This document shows positions 31,907-39,889 of a DNA stretch of 64,000 nucleotides, in pieces. The notes under the pieces were generated by a model. The model did not search any database and had not been told where the DNA came from. It saw nothing but the letters and a program-made list of their open reading frames with translations. Numbering within the stretch: the stretch's first letter is position 1; the number at the start of each line of letters is the position of its first letter. The position numbers were made by a program, and so were the translations under genes. The stretch spans positions 62,001 through 126,000 of the forward strand of contig NZ_BMCP01000002.1 of the NCBI RefSeq assembly GCF_014635245.1, given 5' to 3'. The stretch comes from Agaricicola taiwanensis (lineage in GTDB: Bacteria; Pseudomonadota; Alphaproteobacteria; Rhizobiales; Methylopilaceae).

Positions 31907-31945
31907 AAGAGCCGGATGCGGTGATGCATCCGGCTCTTCTTGTTC
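31907..31945 (+). terminator. Terminator between convergent serA and the IclR gene
   Basis: AAGAGCCGGATGC and GCATCCGGCTCTT form a 13-bp perfect stem with the loop GGTGAT, followed by CTTGTT. It lies 44 bp past serA and just before the end of the convergent IclR gene, and may serve both strands. Confidence 0.8.
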
Positions 31946-31952
31946 GTGTCGT

Positions 31953-32699
31953 TCAATTCATGCGGCTGGCACGGTCGAGCCCCGCTCCATCGTCACCGAA
32001 GGCGCGGCTTGCGCGGGCAGCCGCCTGAAGCAACGGCTGTCTCATCTTCATCAGGAAGTCTTCCGTCACACGGATGCGCGGGCCGGCGAGGGTGAGGACA
32101 CCGACCAGATTCTGTCCGGGAGAGAACACGGGAGCCGATATGCCCGCGGTCTCGGGATCGCGCTCACCCAGGGCCATGTAGAAGAAATCTCGTCGGATGG
32201 CGTCATAGGGCTCCCCCGCCTTGCCGGAGAAGGCGGCCAGGACCCGGCCGCCGGAACCTGATTCCAGCGGCAGCACATCGCCTTCGCGGATGCTGTAGCG
32301 GATCGGGTGCTTGGACTCGACGCGATAGAGGCAGGTCCGCAGCGCTCCCGACCTCACATAGAAGGCGACACTCTCCAGGGAGAGATCCGACAGCTCCCGC
32401 ATGATCGGCAGCATGATGTCGTTGGCCGCGACCGAGCGCTGATACATGGTCCCGAGCTGAAATGCCGCTGGCCCAATGCGGTAGCGGCCATCCTCCAGCC
32501 GCTCCATGAACTGATGCTCCAGCAGCGAGACCACCAGCCGCAGGATCGTGCTCTTGTAGAGCCCCGTCCGCGCGGCAAGTTCCGCCAGGCTCAGTGACCT
32601 GTCCTTGGCTGTGAAGGCGGTCAGGATGGCAATGGCTCGGTTCAGGGCGGCAACTCCGCCGCCCGTCGCGGAGGAATCGCCGTCGGCTGCTGGTGCCAT
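31953..32699 (-). CDS. IclR family transcriptional regulator
   Basis: 248 residues from the ATG at 32699, which has GGAG at good spacing; ATG 32711 is an alternative. The N-terminal helix-turn-helix (ALNRAIAILTAF, LSLAELAARTGLYKSTILRL) is followed by the IclR effector domain with DLSLESVAFYVR and FSPGQNLVGVLTLAGPRIRV. IclR proteins respond to small organic acids. It is divergent from the tctCBA-CoA-transferase-lyase operon and probably controls it through the 19-bp inverted repeat at 32744. Confidence 0.92.
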   Translation of the reverse strand: MAPAADGDSSATGGGVAALNRAIAILTAFTAKDRSLSLAELAARTGLYKSTILRLVVSLLEHQFMERLEDGRYRIGPAAFQLGTMYQRSVAANDIMLPIMRELSDLSLESVAFYVRSGALRTCLYRVESKHPIRYSIREGDVLPLESGSGGRVLAAFSGKAGEPYDAIRRDFFYMALGERDPETAGISAPVFSPGQNLVGVLTLAGPRIRVTEDFLMKMRQPLLQAAARASRAFGDDGAGLDRASRMN

Positions 32700-32743
32700 G
32701 CAAATCTCCAATCTCTTGTGTGATGACCGTAGCAGCTTGTTTT

Positions 32744-32762
32744 CGTTCTGTCTAACAGAACG
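32744..32762. promoter_or_regulatory. 19-bp inverted repeat, candidate IclR operator
   Basis: CGTTCTG-TCTAA-CAGAACG has perfect 7-bp arms. It lies between divergent iclR-type and tctC genes, 45 bp upstream of the IclR start. A further ACAGAACA half-site is 14 bp downstream at 32775-32782. Position and symmetry suit an IclR-family dimer or tetramer site. Confidence 0.6.
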
Positions 32763-32867
32763 TTATTCTTCTTGACAGAACAAAACGTCATGGGCTTACT
32801 GACGCGGCAAGGTTGGCCACGCCACCATTCAAGACGCCGTCAGGCGCTCCCAGGGAGGGAATTCCAT

Positions 32868-33839
32868 ATGGACAGACGCAGCTTTCTTCTGACCGCCGCC
32901 GCCTTCGGTGCAGCCGGCCTTCTGCCCGGCGTCTCGCCGGCTTTCGCGCAGGATATCCAGCAATTGCAGATGTTCGTGCCGGCCGCTCCCGGTGGCGGCT
33001 GGGACCAGACGGCCCGCACGATGGATCAGGTTCTGCGCAAGGAGAAGCTGATCGGCGGCGCCCAGATCACGAACGTCGGTGGCGCGGGCGGCACCGTCGG
33101 GCTGCCGCAGTTCGTCAATCAGTGGAAGGGGCGTGACAACGCCCTCATGGTCGGCGGCATGGTCATGGTGGGCAGCATCATCGCCAATCGCTCGGCCAAC
33201 GACCTGAGCCAGGTGACGCCGATCGCGCGGCTGACGGGTGAGTTCGAAGCCCTGGTCGTTCCGGCGGCATCGCCCTTCAAGACAACGCAGGACTTCCTCG
33301 ACGCCCTCAAAGCGGATCCGACAAAGGTGCCGGTCGCGGGCGGATCGGCAGGTGGATCCGATCACATCCTGTTTGGTCTGATCGCCAAAGCCGTCGGCGT
33401 GAAGGCAACGAGCCTGTCCTATGTGCCTTTTGCCGGCGGGGGCGAAGCTTTGGCGTCGCTGCTGGGCAATCAGGTCGCGGGCGGCATTTCCGGCTATGGA
33501 GAATTCGCCGAGCAGGTTAAGGCGGGAGGACTTCGGGTCCTCGCGATCTCGTCCGACAGCCGGCAGCCCGGCATCGATGCCCCGACGCTGAAGGAAGCCG
33601 GCGTGGACGTCGAGCTCTTCAACTGGCGCGGCGTTTTCGCTCCTCCCGGGATCACCGACGAGAACAAGTCGGCGATGATCAAGCTGATGGAGACCATGTC
33701 GGCCAGCGAGGCCTGGCAGGCCGAATGCAAGAATCGCGGCTGGACGCCCATCCTGATGACCGGCGACGATTACGACCGGTTCCTGAAGGAGGACACAGCG
33801 CGGATCGAGGCGATCCTCAAGGACCTCGGCCTGGCGTGA
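32868..33839 (+). CDS. tctC: Tripartite tricarboxylate transporter substrate-binding protein (TctC), copy 1
   Basis: 323 residues from the ATG at 32868, with GGGAGGG upstream. The N terminus DRRSFLLTAAAFGAAGLLPG has the twin-arginine pattern, so Tat export is plausible, with cleavage near AFAQD. The mature part is Bug/TctC-like (LQMFVPAAPGGGWDQTARTM, VGGAGGTVGL). Such proteins bind carboxylates with high affinity. It opens an operon with tctB, tctA, a CoA-transferase and a citryl-CoA-lyase-like gene. Confidence 0.92.
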   Translation: MDRRSFLLTAAAFGAAGLLPGVSPAFAQDIQQLQMFVPAAPGGGWDQTARTMDQVLRKEKLIGGAQITNVGGAGGTVGLPQFVNQWKGRDNALMVGGMVMVGSIIANRSANDLSQVTPIARLTGEFEALVVPAASPFKTTQDFLDALKADPTKVPVAGGSAGGSDHILFGLIAKAVGVKATSLSYVPFAGGGEALASLLGNQVAGGISGYGEFAEQVKAGGLRVLAISSDSRQPGIDAPTLKEAGVDVELFNWRGVFAPPGITDENKSAMIKLMETMSASEAWQAECKNRGWTPILMTGDDYDRFLKEDTARIEAILKDLGLA

Positions 33840-33915
33840 TCGACGGGTGGGCGCGGCCAACTCCGCCGCGCTCACCTCTCTCCCCGCAATGACCCACTAT
33901 ATCTGGAGTGATACG

Positions 33916-34419
33916 ATGAGCCTCAGCGATGAGCGCCGCGCCCCCGCGCGCCTTGCATTGCCCGAGCTGTCCATCGCGCTGGGCCTGATGGCCTGCGCCG
34001 GCATTGCCATATGGCAGGTCGTGGCGATCCCGGTCTCGCCCATGTACTCCAAGGTCGGACCAACAGTTTTTCCCTATATGACGAGCGCGGGGCTTGTTCT
34101 CCTGTCCCTGCTGCTCCTGATCTCGGCGGTACGGGGCGGATGGCAGCCCCAGGAAGAGAAGGACACGGCTGTCCACTGGCGATCAGTCCTGTTTGTCGCC
34201 GCCGGTCTTCTTGCCAACGTCGTTCTCATCAAGCCCCTCGGCTTCACGGCCGCATCGGTCGTCCTGTTCGTGCTCGTGTGCCATGGGTTCGGCAGCAGGC
34301 GGCCGGGACGTGATGCTCTGATCGGCCTGGTGCTTTCGCTTGCCGTCTACTTTGGCTTCGCCAAGGCGCTCGGCGTCAGCATCGGCTCCGGCTTCATCGA
34401 AAATCTGCTCGGAGGCTGA
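33916..34419 (+). CDS. tctB: Tripartite tricarboxylate transporter small subunit TctB
   Basis: 167 residues from the ATG at 33916 (GGAG upstream); the longer frame is non-coding. There are four hydrophobic segments, beginning [20 protein letters not shown] and including [19 protein letters not shown]. This matches the small, poorly conserved TctB membrane subunit. Position between tctC and tctA confirms the call. One base separates its stop from the tctA start. Confidence 0.88.
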   Translation: MSLSDERRAPARLALPELSIALGLMACAGIAIWQVVAIPVSPMYSKVGPTVFPYMTSAGLVLLSLLLLISAVRGGWQPQEEKDTAVHWRSVLFVAAGLLANVVLIKPLGFTAASVVLFVLVCHGFGSRRPGRDALIGLVLSLAVYFGFAKALGVSIGSGFIENLLGG

Positions 34420-34420
34420 C

Positions 34421-35944
34421 ATGGAGACGCTCACCCAGCTTGCGAACGGATTTGCCGTCGCGCTCACGCCGGCGAACCTGATGTGGTGCTTGGTGGGCAC
34501 GACACTCGGCACCGCCATTGGCGTGCTGCCGGGCCTGGGGCCGGCGCTCACCATCGCGCTTTTGCTGCCCATCACCTATCAGGTCGCTCCGGAAGCTTCC
34601 TTCATCCTGTTCGCGGGCATTTACTACGGCGCGATGTATGGCGGGTCGACCACATCGATCCTCCTCAACACACCAGGCGAGAGCGCGACGATTGTGACCG
34701 CGCTCGAAGGCAACCGCATGGCACGATCAGGCCGCGCGGGAGCCGCCCTCGCAACCGCAGCGATCGGCTCTTTCGTCGCCGGTCTGATCGGCACCGCAGG
34801 CGTTGCTTTCCTCGCACCCGTCGTCGTCAGTGTCGCGCTGGCCTTCGGCGCGGCGGAATATTTCGCTCTGATGGTGCTGGCCTTCGTCATGGTCTCGGCC
34901 GTGCTCGGATCATCGGCGGTGCGCGGCCTCAGCAGCCTGTTCCTCGGCTTCGTCCTCGGCATGATCGGCGTGGATCTGCAAACCGGCCAGCCGCGCTTCA
35001 CCTTTGGGCTGACCGAACTGCTCGACGGGGTCAATGTGGTCGTCGCGGCTGTTGGTCTCTTCGCCGTGGGAGAGACGCTCTACATGGTTTCCCGCCTGCG
35101 CGCCGGCAAAGACGAAGTCGTACCGCTGAAGGGCTCGCTCTATATGACCGCTGCGGAATGGGGGCGCTCATGGAAGGCCTGGATCCGCGGAGCCTTCATC
35201 GGCTTTCCCATCGGCGCCATGCCCGCCGGTGGCGCTGAAATCCCCACCTTCCTGTCTTATGCCCTGGAAAAGCGGCTCTCCAAGCACAAGGAAGAGTTTG
35301 GCACGATCGGAGCCATCGAAGGCGTCGCGGGGCCGGAGGCGGCCAACAATGCATCCGCCGCCGGCGTGCTTGTCCCCATGCTGACGCTTGGCCTGCCGAC
35401 TTCGGCCACGGCCGCGATCATGCTGTCGGCATTCCAGAGCTACGGCATCAGCCCCGGCCCCATGCTTTTGCAGACGCAGCCGGCGCTGGTCTGGGGCCTG
35501 ATCGCCAGCCTGTTCATCGCCAATGTCGTCCTGGTGTTTCTCAACCTGCCGCTGATCGGCTTGTGGGTCCGCATGCTGCGCATTCCGGCGCCGCAGCTTT
35601 ACGCGGGCATCCTGATCTTCGCCACGGTCGGAACTTACGGCATCTCGCAGTCGCCCATCGACCTCGTGGTGCTCTATGTGCTTGGAGCGATCGGCTTCGT
35701 CATGCGGCGCTATGATTTTCCCATCGCACCCGTCATCATCGGCATGATCCTCGGACCGCTTGCGGAAACGCAGTTCCGCCGCGCCATGACCATCTCCAAT
35801 GGCGACTGGTCGGTCTTCTACACGCATCCGCTGTCGCTCACGCTGCTGTCCCTCGCGGCCTTTGCCTTGCTCACACCTTTTCTCTTCAGCCTGATCAGGC
35901 AGCGGCGCATGCGCGGCCTCGCGCATGTTCCCGGCGATGCCTGA
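34421..35944 (+). CDS. tctA: Tripartite tricarboxylate transporter large permease TctA
   Basis: 507 residues from the ATG at 34421, with GGAGG just upstream inside tctB. About 11-12 membrane segments are visible. The TctA signatures are [42 protein letters not shown] and [25 protein letters not shown]. This is the Na+- or H+-coupled permease of the TTT system. It is the only TctA in the window, so both substrate-binding proteins may use it. Confidence 0.96.
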   Translation: METLTQLANGFAVALTPANLMWCLVGTTLGTAIGVLPGLGPALTIALLLPITYQVAPEASFILFAGIYYGAMYGGSTTSILLNTPGESATIVTALEGNRMARSGRAGAALATAAIGSFVAGLIGTAGVAFLAPVVVSVALAFGAAEYFALMVLAFVMVSAVLGSSAVRGLSSLFLGFVLGMIGVDLQTGQPRFTFGLTELLDGVNVVVAAVGLFAVGETLYMVSRLRAGKDEVVPLKGSLYMTAAEWGRSWKAWIRGAFIGFPIGAMPAGGAEIPTFLSYALEKRLSKHKEEFGTIGAIEGVAGPEAANNASAAGVLVPMLTLGLPTSATAAIMLSAFQSYGISPGPMLLQTQPALVWGLIASLFIANVVLVFLNLPLIGLWVRMLRIPAPQLYAGILIFATVGTYGISQSPIDLVVLYVLGAIGFVMRRYDFPIAPVIIGMILGPLAETQFRRAMTISNGDWSVFYTHPLSLTLLSLAAFALLTPFLFSLIRQRRMRGLAHVPGDA

Positions 35945-35959
35945 TACTCAGGAGTTTTC

Positions 35960-37144
35960 ATGACGAATTTGCTTGAGGGCATCCGTGTCCTCGATCTCAC
36001 CAATGTCCTTGCCGGGCCTTATTGCGCCTATCAGCTGGCGCTGCTCGGTGCCGACGTCATCAAGGTCGAGACGCCCAATGGCGGCGATCTCGCGCGTCAG
36101 CTGGGAGCGTCATCGGAGCTGAACAGGGCCGGTATGGGCGCCTCCTTCCTCGCCCAGAACGCCGGCAAGAAGTCGGTGGTGGTCGATCTCAAACACGAGG
36201 CGGATCGGGAAAAATTCCTCGATCTCGTCGCATCAGCTGACGCGCTGGTTGAGAATTTCCGGCCGGGCGTGATGGAACGGCTTGGCCTTGGGTACGAGGA
36301 GCTCAGCCGGGTGAAGCCGGGGCTGGTCTATTGCGCCATTTCCGGTTTCGGCCAAACCGGTCCGATGCGCAACAATCCCGCCTACGACCAGATCATCCAG
36401 GGCCTTTCCGGGGTCATGAGCATTACGGGAACGGCGGATACGGCGCCGCTGCGGGTCGGCTATCCCGTTGCCGACACGCTCGGAGGCCTTGTCGGCGCCT
36501 TTGCCATCGTGTCCGCCCTGATCCGGCAGAAGACGACGGGGCAGGGTGCCTTCCTCGATGTCTCCATGCTGGAATGCACCCTCTCCGCGCTCGGCTGGCC
36601 GGTATCCAATTATCTCACCGCCGATGTGGAGCCACGGCCCATGGGCAACGAGAACATGACGGCCTCGCCCTCCGGCGCCTTCCGGACCGCCGATGGCCTG
36701 CTCAACATCGCCGCCAACAAGCAGGAGCAGTTCGTCACGCTCTGCCAGCTGATCGACCGGGCGAATCTATCGGCCGATCCCCGCTTCGCCGAGCGGGAAG
36801 CGCGCAAGGTCAATCGTGCCGCGCTGACAGCCGAAATCGAGGCGCGCCTGATGACACGATCCGCGCTGGAGTGGGAAGGGATCTTCAACCGCGCCGGCGT
36901 GCCCGCCGGGCGCATCCTCACCATCCCTCAGGTGCTGACCGAGCCGCAGGTGGTCGAGCGTCAGCTCACGTCGAGCTTCCCCGACCGTGGCGAGGACGGA
37001 CGGCCGCTGACGGTGCTCAGGGGCGGCTTTCTCGTGGATGGCGCCGCGCCGCGCCCCTCGCTCGCCCCGCCAGAACTTGGCGAACACACGGACGATGTCT
37101 TCGCCAGCCTTACGCCGCGTGATCGAAAGGATGCTGTCGCATGA
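35960..37144 (+). CDS. Class III (CaiB/BaiF) CoA-transferase
   Basis: 394 residues. Family features are IRVLDLTNVLAGPYCAYQLA and DVIKVETPNGGD, then the nucleophilic Asp143 in NPAYDQIIQGLSGVMS, aligned with the formyl-CoA transferase aspartate. The family moves CoA between carboxylic acids through an anhydride at this Asp. It overlaps the next gene by 4 bp and follows tctA by 15 bp, so it probably activates the imported acid. Donor and acceptor are not predictable from sequence. Confidence 0.92.
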   Translation: MTNLLEGIRVLDLTNVLAGPYCAYQLALLGADVIKVETPNGGDLARQLGASSELNRAGMGASFLAQNAGKKSVVVDLKHEADREKFLDLVASADALVENFRPGVMERLGLGYEELSRVKPGLVYCAISGFGQTGPMRNNPAYDQIIQGLSGVMSITGTADTAPLRVGYPVADTLGGLVGAFAIVSALIRQKTTGQGAFLDVSMLECTLSALGWPVSNYLTADVEPRPMGNENMTASPSGAFRTADGLLNIAANKQEQFVTLCQLIDRANLSADPRFAEREARKVNRAALTAEIEARLMTRSALEWEGIFNRAGVPAGRILTIPQVLTEPQVVERQLTSSFPDRGEDGRPLTVLRGGFLVDGAAPRPSLAPPELGEHTDDVFASLTPRDRKDAVA

Positions 37145-37962
37145 GTGAGAGGAAAACCGGACGGGAACGCGGCGAGGAATGGTGGTCGACCGACATCATC
37201 GAAATGCATCCGGGAACGATCCGGCTGCGGGGCTATGAGATCCAGGATCTCATCGGCAATGTCAGCTTTCCCGCCATGATCTGGCTGATGCTGCGTGGCG
37301 AGCTGCCGACCGAGGAGCAGGCGGTGCTGCTTGGCATCGCGCTTGCCGCTGCTGTGGATCACGGGCCGCAGGCCCCCTCCATCGCGATCGCCCGCATCGC
37401 GGCCACCTGCGGCGTCGGCATCAACAGTGCCATGGCCTCGGCCGTCAACGTGCTGGGGGATGTCCATGGCGGCGCCGGTGAACAGGCCCTGGAATTCTAC
37501 GGTGCCATCGCGGCGGATATGGACGGTGGCGCATCGCTTGAAGATGCCGTCCGGGATCGGCTCGACCGCTTCTTTGCTGAAACCAAAGGCTATGTCCCCG
37601 GCTTCGGACATCGCTTCCACCCCGTTGATCCCAGAGCGCCGAGGCTTCTGGAGATCACGCGCCAGTATGCCCGGGAAGGGGTCATCAACGGCCGTTTCGC
37701 AGGCATCGCCGAGGCCATCGAGGCCGACATCGCAGCCCGCAAGGGCAAGACAATCCCCATGAACATCGATGGCGCGACGGCGGTTATCTATGGGGAACTG
37801 GGGTTCCCGCCGACGCTGACGCGCGGCCTGTTCGTCCTGTCCCGTTCGGTGGGCATCCTGGCCCATGCCTGGGAGCAGTCTCAGAAGCCGGATCGCAACA
37901 AGGGTCCGCTGCCCCGCGAATGGCTCTGGGCCTATACGGGTGCGCCGCCGCGCAAGCTGTAG
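37141..37962 (+). CDS. Citrate-synthase-superfamily lyase, citryl-CoA lyase type
   Basis: 273 residues, much shorter than citrate synthase (about 430) but holding its catalytic core. Conserved are His74 (VDHGPQAPS), His109 (GDVHGGAGEQAL), His157 (GFGHRFHPVDPRAP) and Asp210 (PMNIDGATAVIYGELG), matching E. coli His229, His264, His305 and Asp362. Short members are annotated as citryl-CoA lyases, running Claisen chemistry backwards to acetyl-CoA plus oxaloacetate. The overlap with the CoA-transferase argues for consecutive reactions. Condensation rather than cleavage cannot be excluded. Confidence 0.8.
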   Translation: MSERKTGRERGEEWWSTDIIEMHPGTIRLRGYEIQDLIGNVSFPAMIWLMLRGELPTEEQAVLLGIALAAAVDHGPQAPSIAIARIAATCGVGINSAMASAVNVLGDVHGGAGEQALEFYGAIAADMDGGASLEDAVRDRLDRFFAETKGYVPGFGHRFHPVDPRAPRLLEITRQYAREGVINGRFAGIAEAIEADIAARKGKTIPMNIDGATAVIYGELGFPPTLTRGLFVLSRSVGILAHAWEQSQKPDRNKGPLPREWLWAYTGAPPRKL

Positions 37963-37982
37963 AACAAACGGCCGTCGGTCCC

Positions 37983-38948
37983 TTACTGCGGCACGATGCC
38001 GGCCTTGCTGACAATCTCCTTGTAACGGACCCGCTCGTCCGCCCCGAAGGCCGTGAACTCTTCCGGTGTCATCGGGCTCGGGACAGCGCCGATCTCCTTC
38101 AGTCTCTTGTCGACTTCGGGCTTGGCGACGATCCGCTTCACATCGGCAGACACTTTGTCGACGATTGCCTTTGGCGTTCCTGCCGGCGCGAAGAGGCCAT
38201 GCCATGATTGGGCGTCGAAACCGGGCAGGGTCTCCGCCACCGACGGCAGATCGGGCGCCGCCGCGCTGCGCTCCGGGCTGGTGACGGCAACGGCGCGGAT
38301 GGTGCCGCTTTGCGCTTGCGGAAGGGCGGAGGTGATATTGTCGAAGGCGAGATCGATCTCGCCCGCGATAAGGGCCGCCATGACTTCGTTGGATGCCTTG
38401 TAGGGCACATGGTTGAGCTTGGTCCCGGTCATGGCCTGAAAGAGCTCGGCGGGCAGGTGAGGCGCGCTGCCGATGCCTGATGAGCCGAAGTTCAGCTCGC
38501 CCGGATGAGCCTTGGCGTAATCGATCAGATCCTGCACGGTCTTGATGGGCAGCTTGTTGCTGACCGCCAGAAGGTTGGGGACCTTGGCGAAAAGCCCGAC
38601 CGGCTGGAAATCCTTTTCCGCGTCGTAACGCAGCGAGGCATAGACGAAGGGCGCGATGGCGTGGGTGCTGGCCGTGCCCACGAGGAAGGTCTGGCCGTCG
38701 TTTTCGGCGGCGGCCGCCGCGGCCGCACCCACGGTGCCGCCCGCGCCGGACTTGTTCTCCACCACGAACGGCTTGCCGTATTTAGCCTGCATGTCATTGG
38801 TGAAGATACGGGCGAACATGTCGGTGGTGCCGCCCGCGGCAAAGGGCACGATCACCCAGACGTCGCTCTTCGGCCAGTTTTCCTCGGCGCGCGCGGCAAG
38901 GCTGGCCCCCATGCACGCGAGGGCCGTGAGCAGGATCAGTTTTCTCAT
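37983..38948 (-). CDS. Tripartite tricarboxylate transporter substrate-binding protein (Bug family), copy 2
   Basis: 321 residues with a Sec signal peptide (KLILLTALACMGASLAARA, cleavage near 22) and the Bug fold (DVWVIVPFAAGGTTDMFARI, VENKSGAGGTVGAAAAA, LNFGSSGIGSAPHLPAELF). It is convergent with the lyase gene and lies 54 bp downstream of the GntR gene on the same strand. It has no own tctA/tctB, and may hand ligand to the nearby TctAB or act in sensing, as some orphan Bug proteins do. Confidence 0.92.
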   Translation of the reverse strand: MRKLILLTALACMGASLAARAEENWPKSDVWVIVPFAAGGTTDMFARIFTNDMQAKYGKPFVVENKSGAGGTVGAAAAAAAENDGQTFLVGTASTHAIAPFVYASLRYDAEKDFQPVGLFAKVPNLLAVSNKLPIKTVQDLIDYAKAHPGELNFGSSGIGSAPHLPAELFQAMTGTKLNHVPYKASNEVMAALIAGEIDLAFDNITSALPQAQSGTIRAVAVTSPERSAAAPDLPSVAETLPGFDAQSWHGLFAPAGTPKAIVDKVSADVKRIVAKPEVDKRLKEIGAVPSPMTPEEFTAFGADERVRYKEIVSKAGIVPQ

Positions 38949-39002
38949 CGATGTTTCCTCCCGGTTTCGGCCGCCCTCTTGCGGGGCTTCGCCATCGATT
39001 TT

Positions 39003-39698
39003 TCAGCTGTCATCGGGAACCGCGACCGGGAAGGGCGGCTTCCCGGAGGCGACGCGGTTCAGATAGTCCTTCTTGCTGGTCTGGAGATGCTCGACGCAGA
39101 GCTGCGCGAAGACCCAGGGGTCATCGCCCTGCAGAAGCTCGATCATCATGTCATGCTCGCGCCGTGACTTGGCGAGACCCGCTGGATCGGCAAGCGTTTT
39201 GGACCTCACCAGCAGCGTCAGGCTGACATATTCCTGCAGCGTCTGGGCCAGATAGCGGTTGCCACAGGCGGCGAAGAGCGCGGCATGAAACTCCTCGTTG
39301 ATTTCATGCAGATCACGAAGGCGGCCCTCTTCGGCGGCTTTGATATAGCGGGCCTGAATCTCGATCAGCTGATCGATCAGCGCCGGGGGCGCGGGCAGGG
39401 GCGTCATCAAGGCCGCCTGCCGGGTCAGCATCTCACGCACTTGATAGATCTGCCGGATCTGTTCGGCCGAATAGGAGGCGACCGTCGCGCCGATGTTCTT
39501 TTCGCGGCGGACGATCCCGCTGCGCTCGAGCTGCACCAACGCCTGGCGGATAAAATGACGGGTCGCGCCATGACGCGCCATGAGTGCGTCTTCCACTAGC
39601 CGCGAGCCGGGCGCGAGCCTGCCGAAGATGATGTCCTCTTCGATCGCGCGAACGAGATCCTCAAGGGCCCTGTCACGTGAAGGAGACGTCTCAATCAT
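39003..39698 (-). CDS. GntR family regulator, FadR-type with FCD domain
   Basis: 231 residues. A winged helix at the N terminus (EEDIIFGRLAPGSRLVEDAL, HFIRQALVQLERSGIVRR) is followed by an all-helical FCD domain (IYQVREMLTRQAALMTPL, INEEFHAALFAACGNRYL), where metal and carboxylate ligands usually bind. It precedes the second Bug protein gene and is divergent from the IlvD/EDD dehydratase gene, so it probably controls both from the 191-bp gap. Confidence 0.92.
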   Translation of the reverse strand: MIETSPSRDRALEDLVRAIEEDIIFGRLAPGSRLVEDALMARHGATRHFIRQALVQLERSGIVRREKNIGATVASYSAEQIRQIYQVREMLTRQAALMTPLPAPPALIDQLIEIQARYIKAAEEGRLRDLHEINEEFHAALFAACGNRYLAQTLQEYVSLTLLVRSKTLADPAGLAKSRREHDMMIELLQGDDPWVFAQLCVEHLQTSKKDYLNRVASGKPPFPVAVPDDS

Positions 39699-39823
39699 TG
39701 CCGTCAGAACCTCTGACCTCTTCAGTCAGCATGAACGATGGGGCCGAAAAGCAGGATTGTCAATAATGTTTGATAACTCATCGCTTCAATGAGCTATTTT
39801 GCGCCAAATCTCGTTGATATTAT

Positions 39824-39862
39824 TGATAATGATCTGGTTGCAGCTTATCACCGATCTGGTGA
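39824..39862. promoter_or_regulatory. Two inverted repeats in the GntR-dehydratase gap
   Basis: TGATAA at 39824 and TTATCA at 39845 are arms 15 bp apart. Overlapping them, TCACC-GATCT-GGTGA at 39848-39862 is a second inverted repeat. Another TGATAA lies at 39771. Both elements sit between the GntR start (39698) and the dehydratase start (39890) and are candidate operators. Which one binds GntR is not resolved. Confidence 0.4.
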
Positions 39863-39889
39863 ATGGTGGCGTCGTGTGGAGGAATGGAC

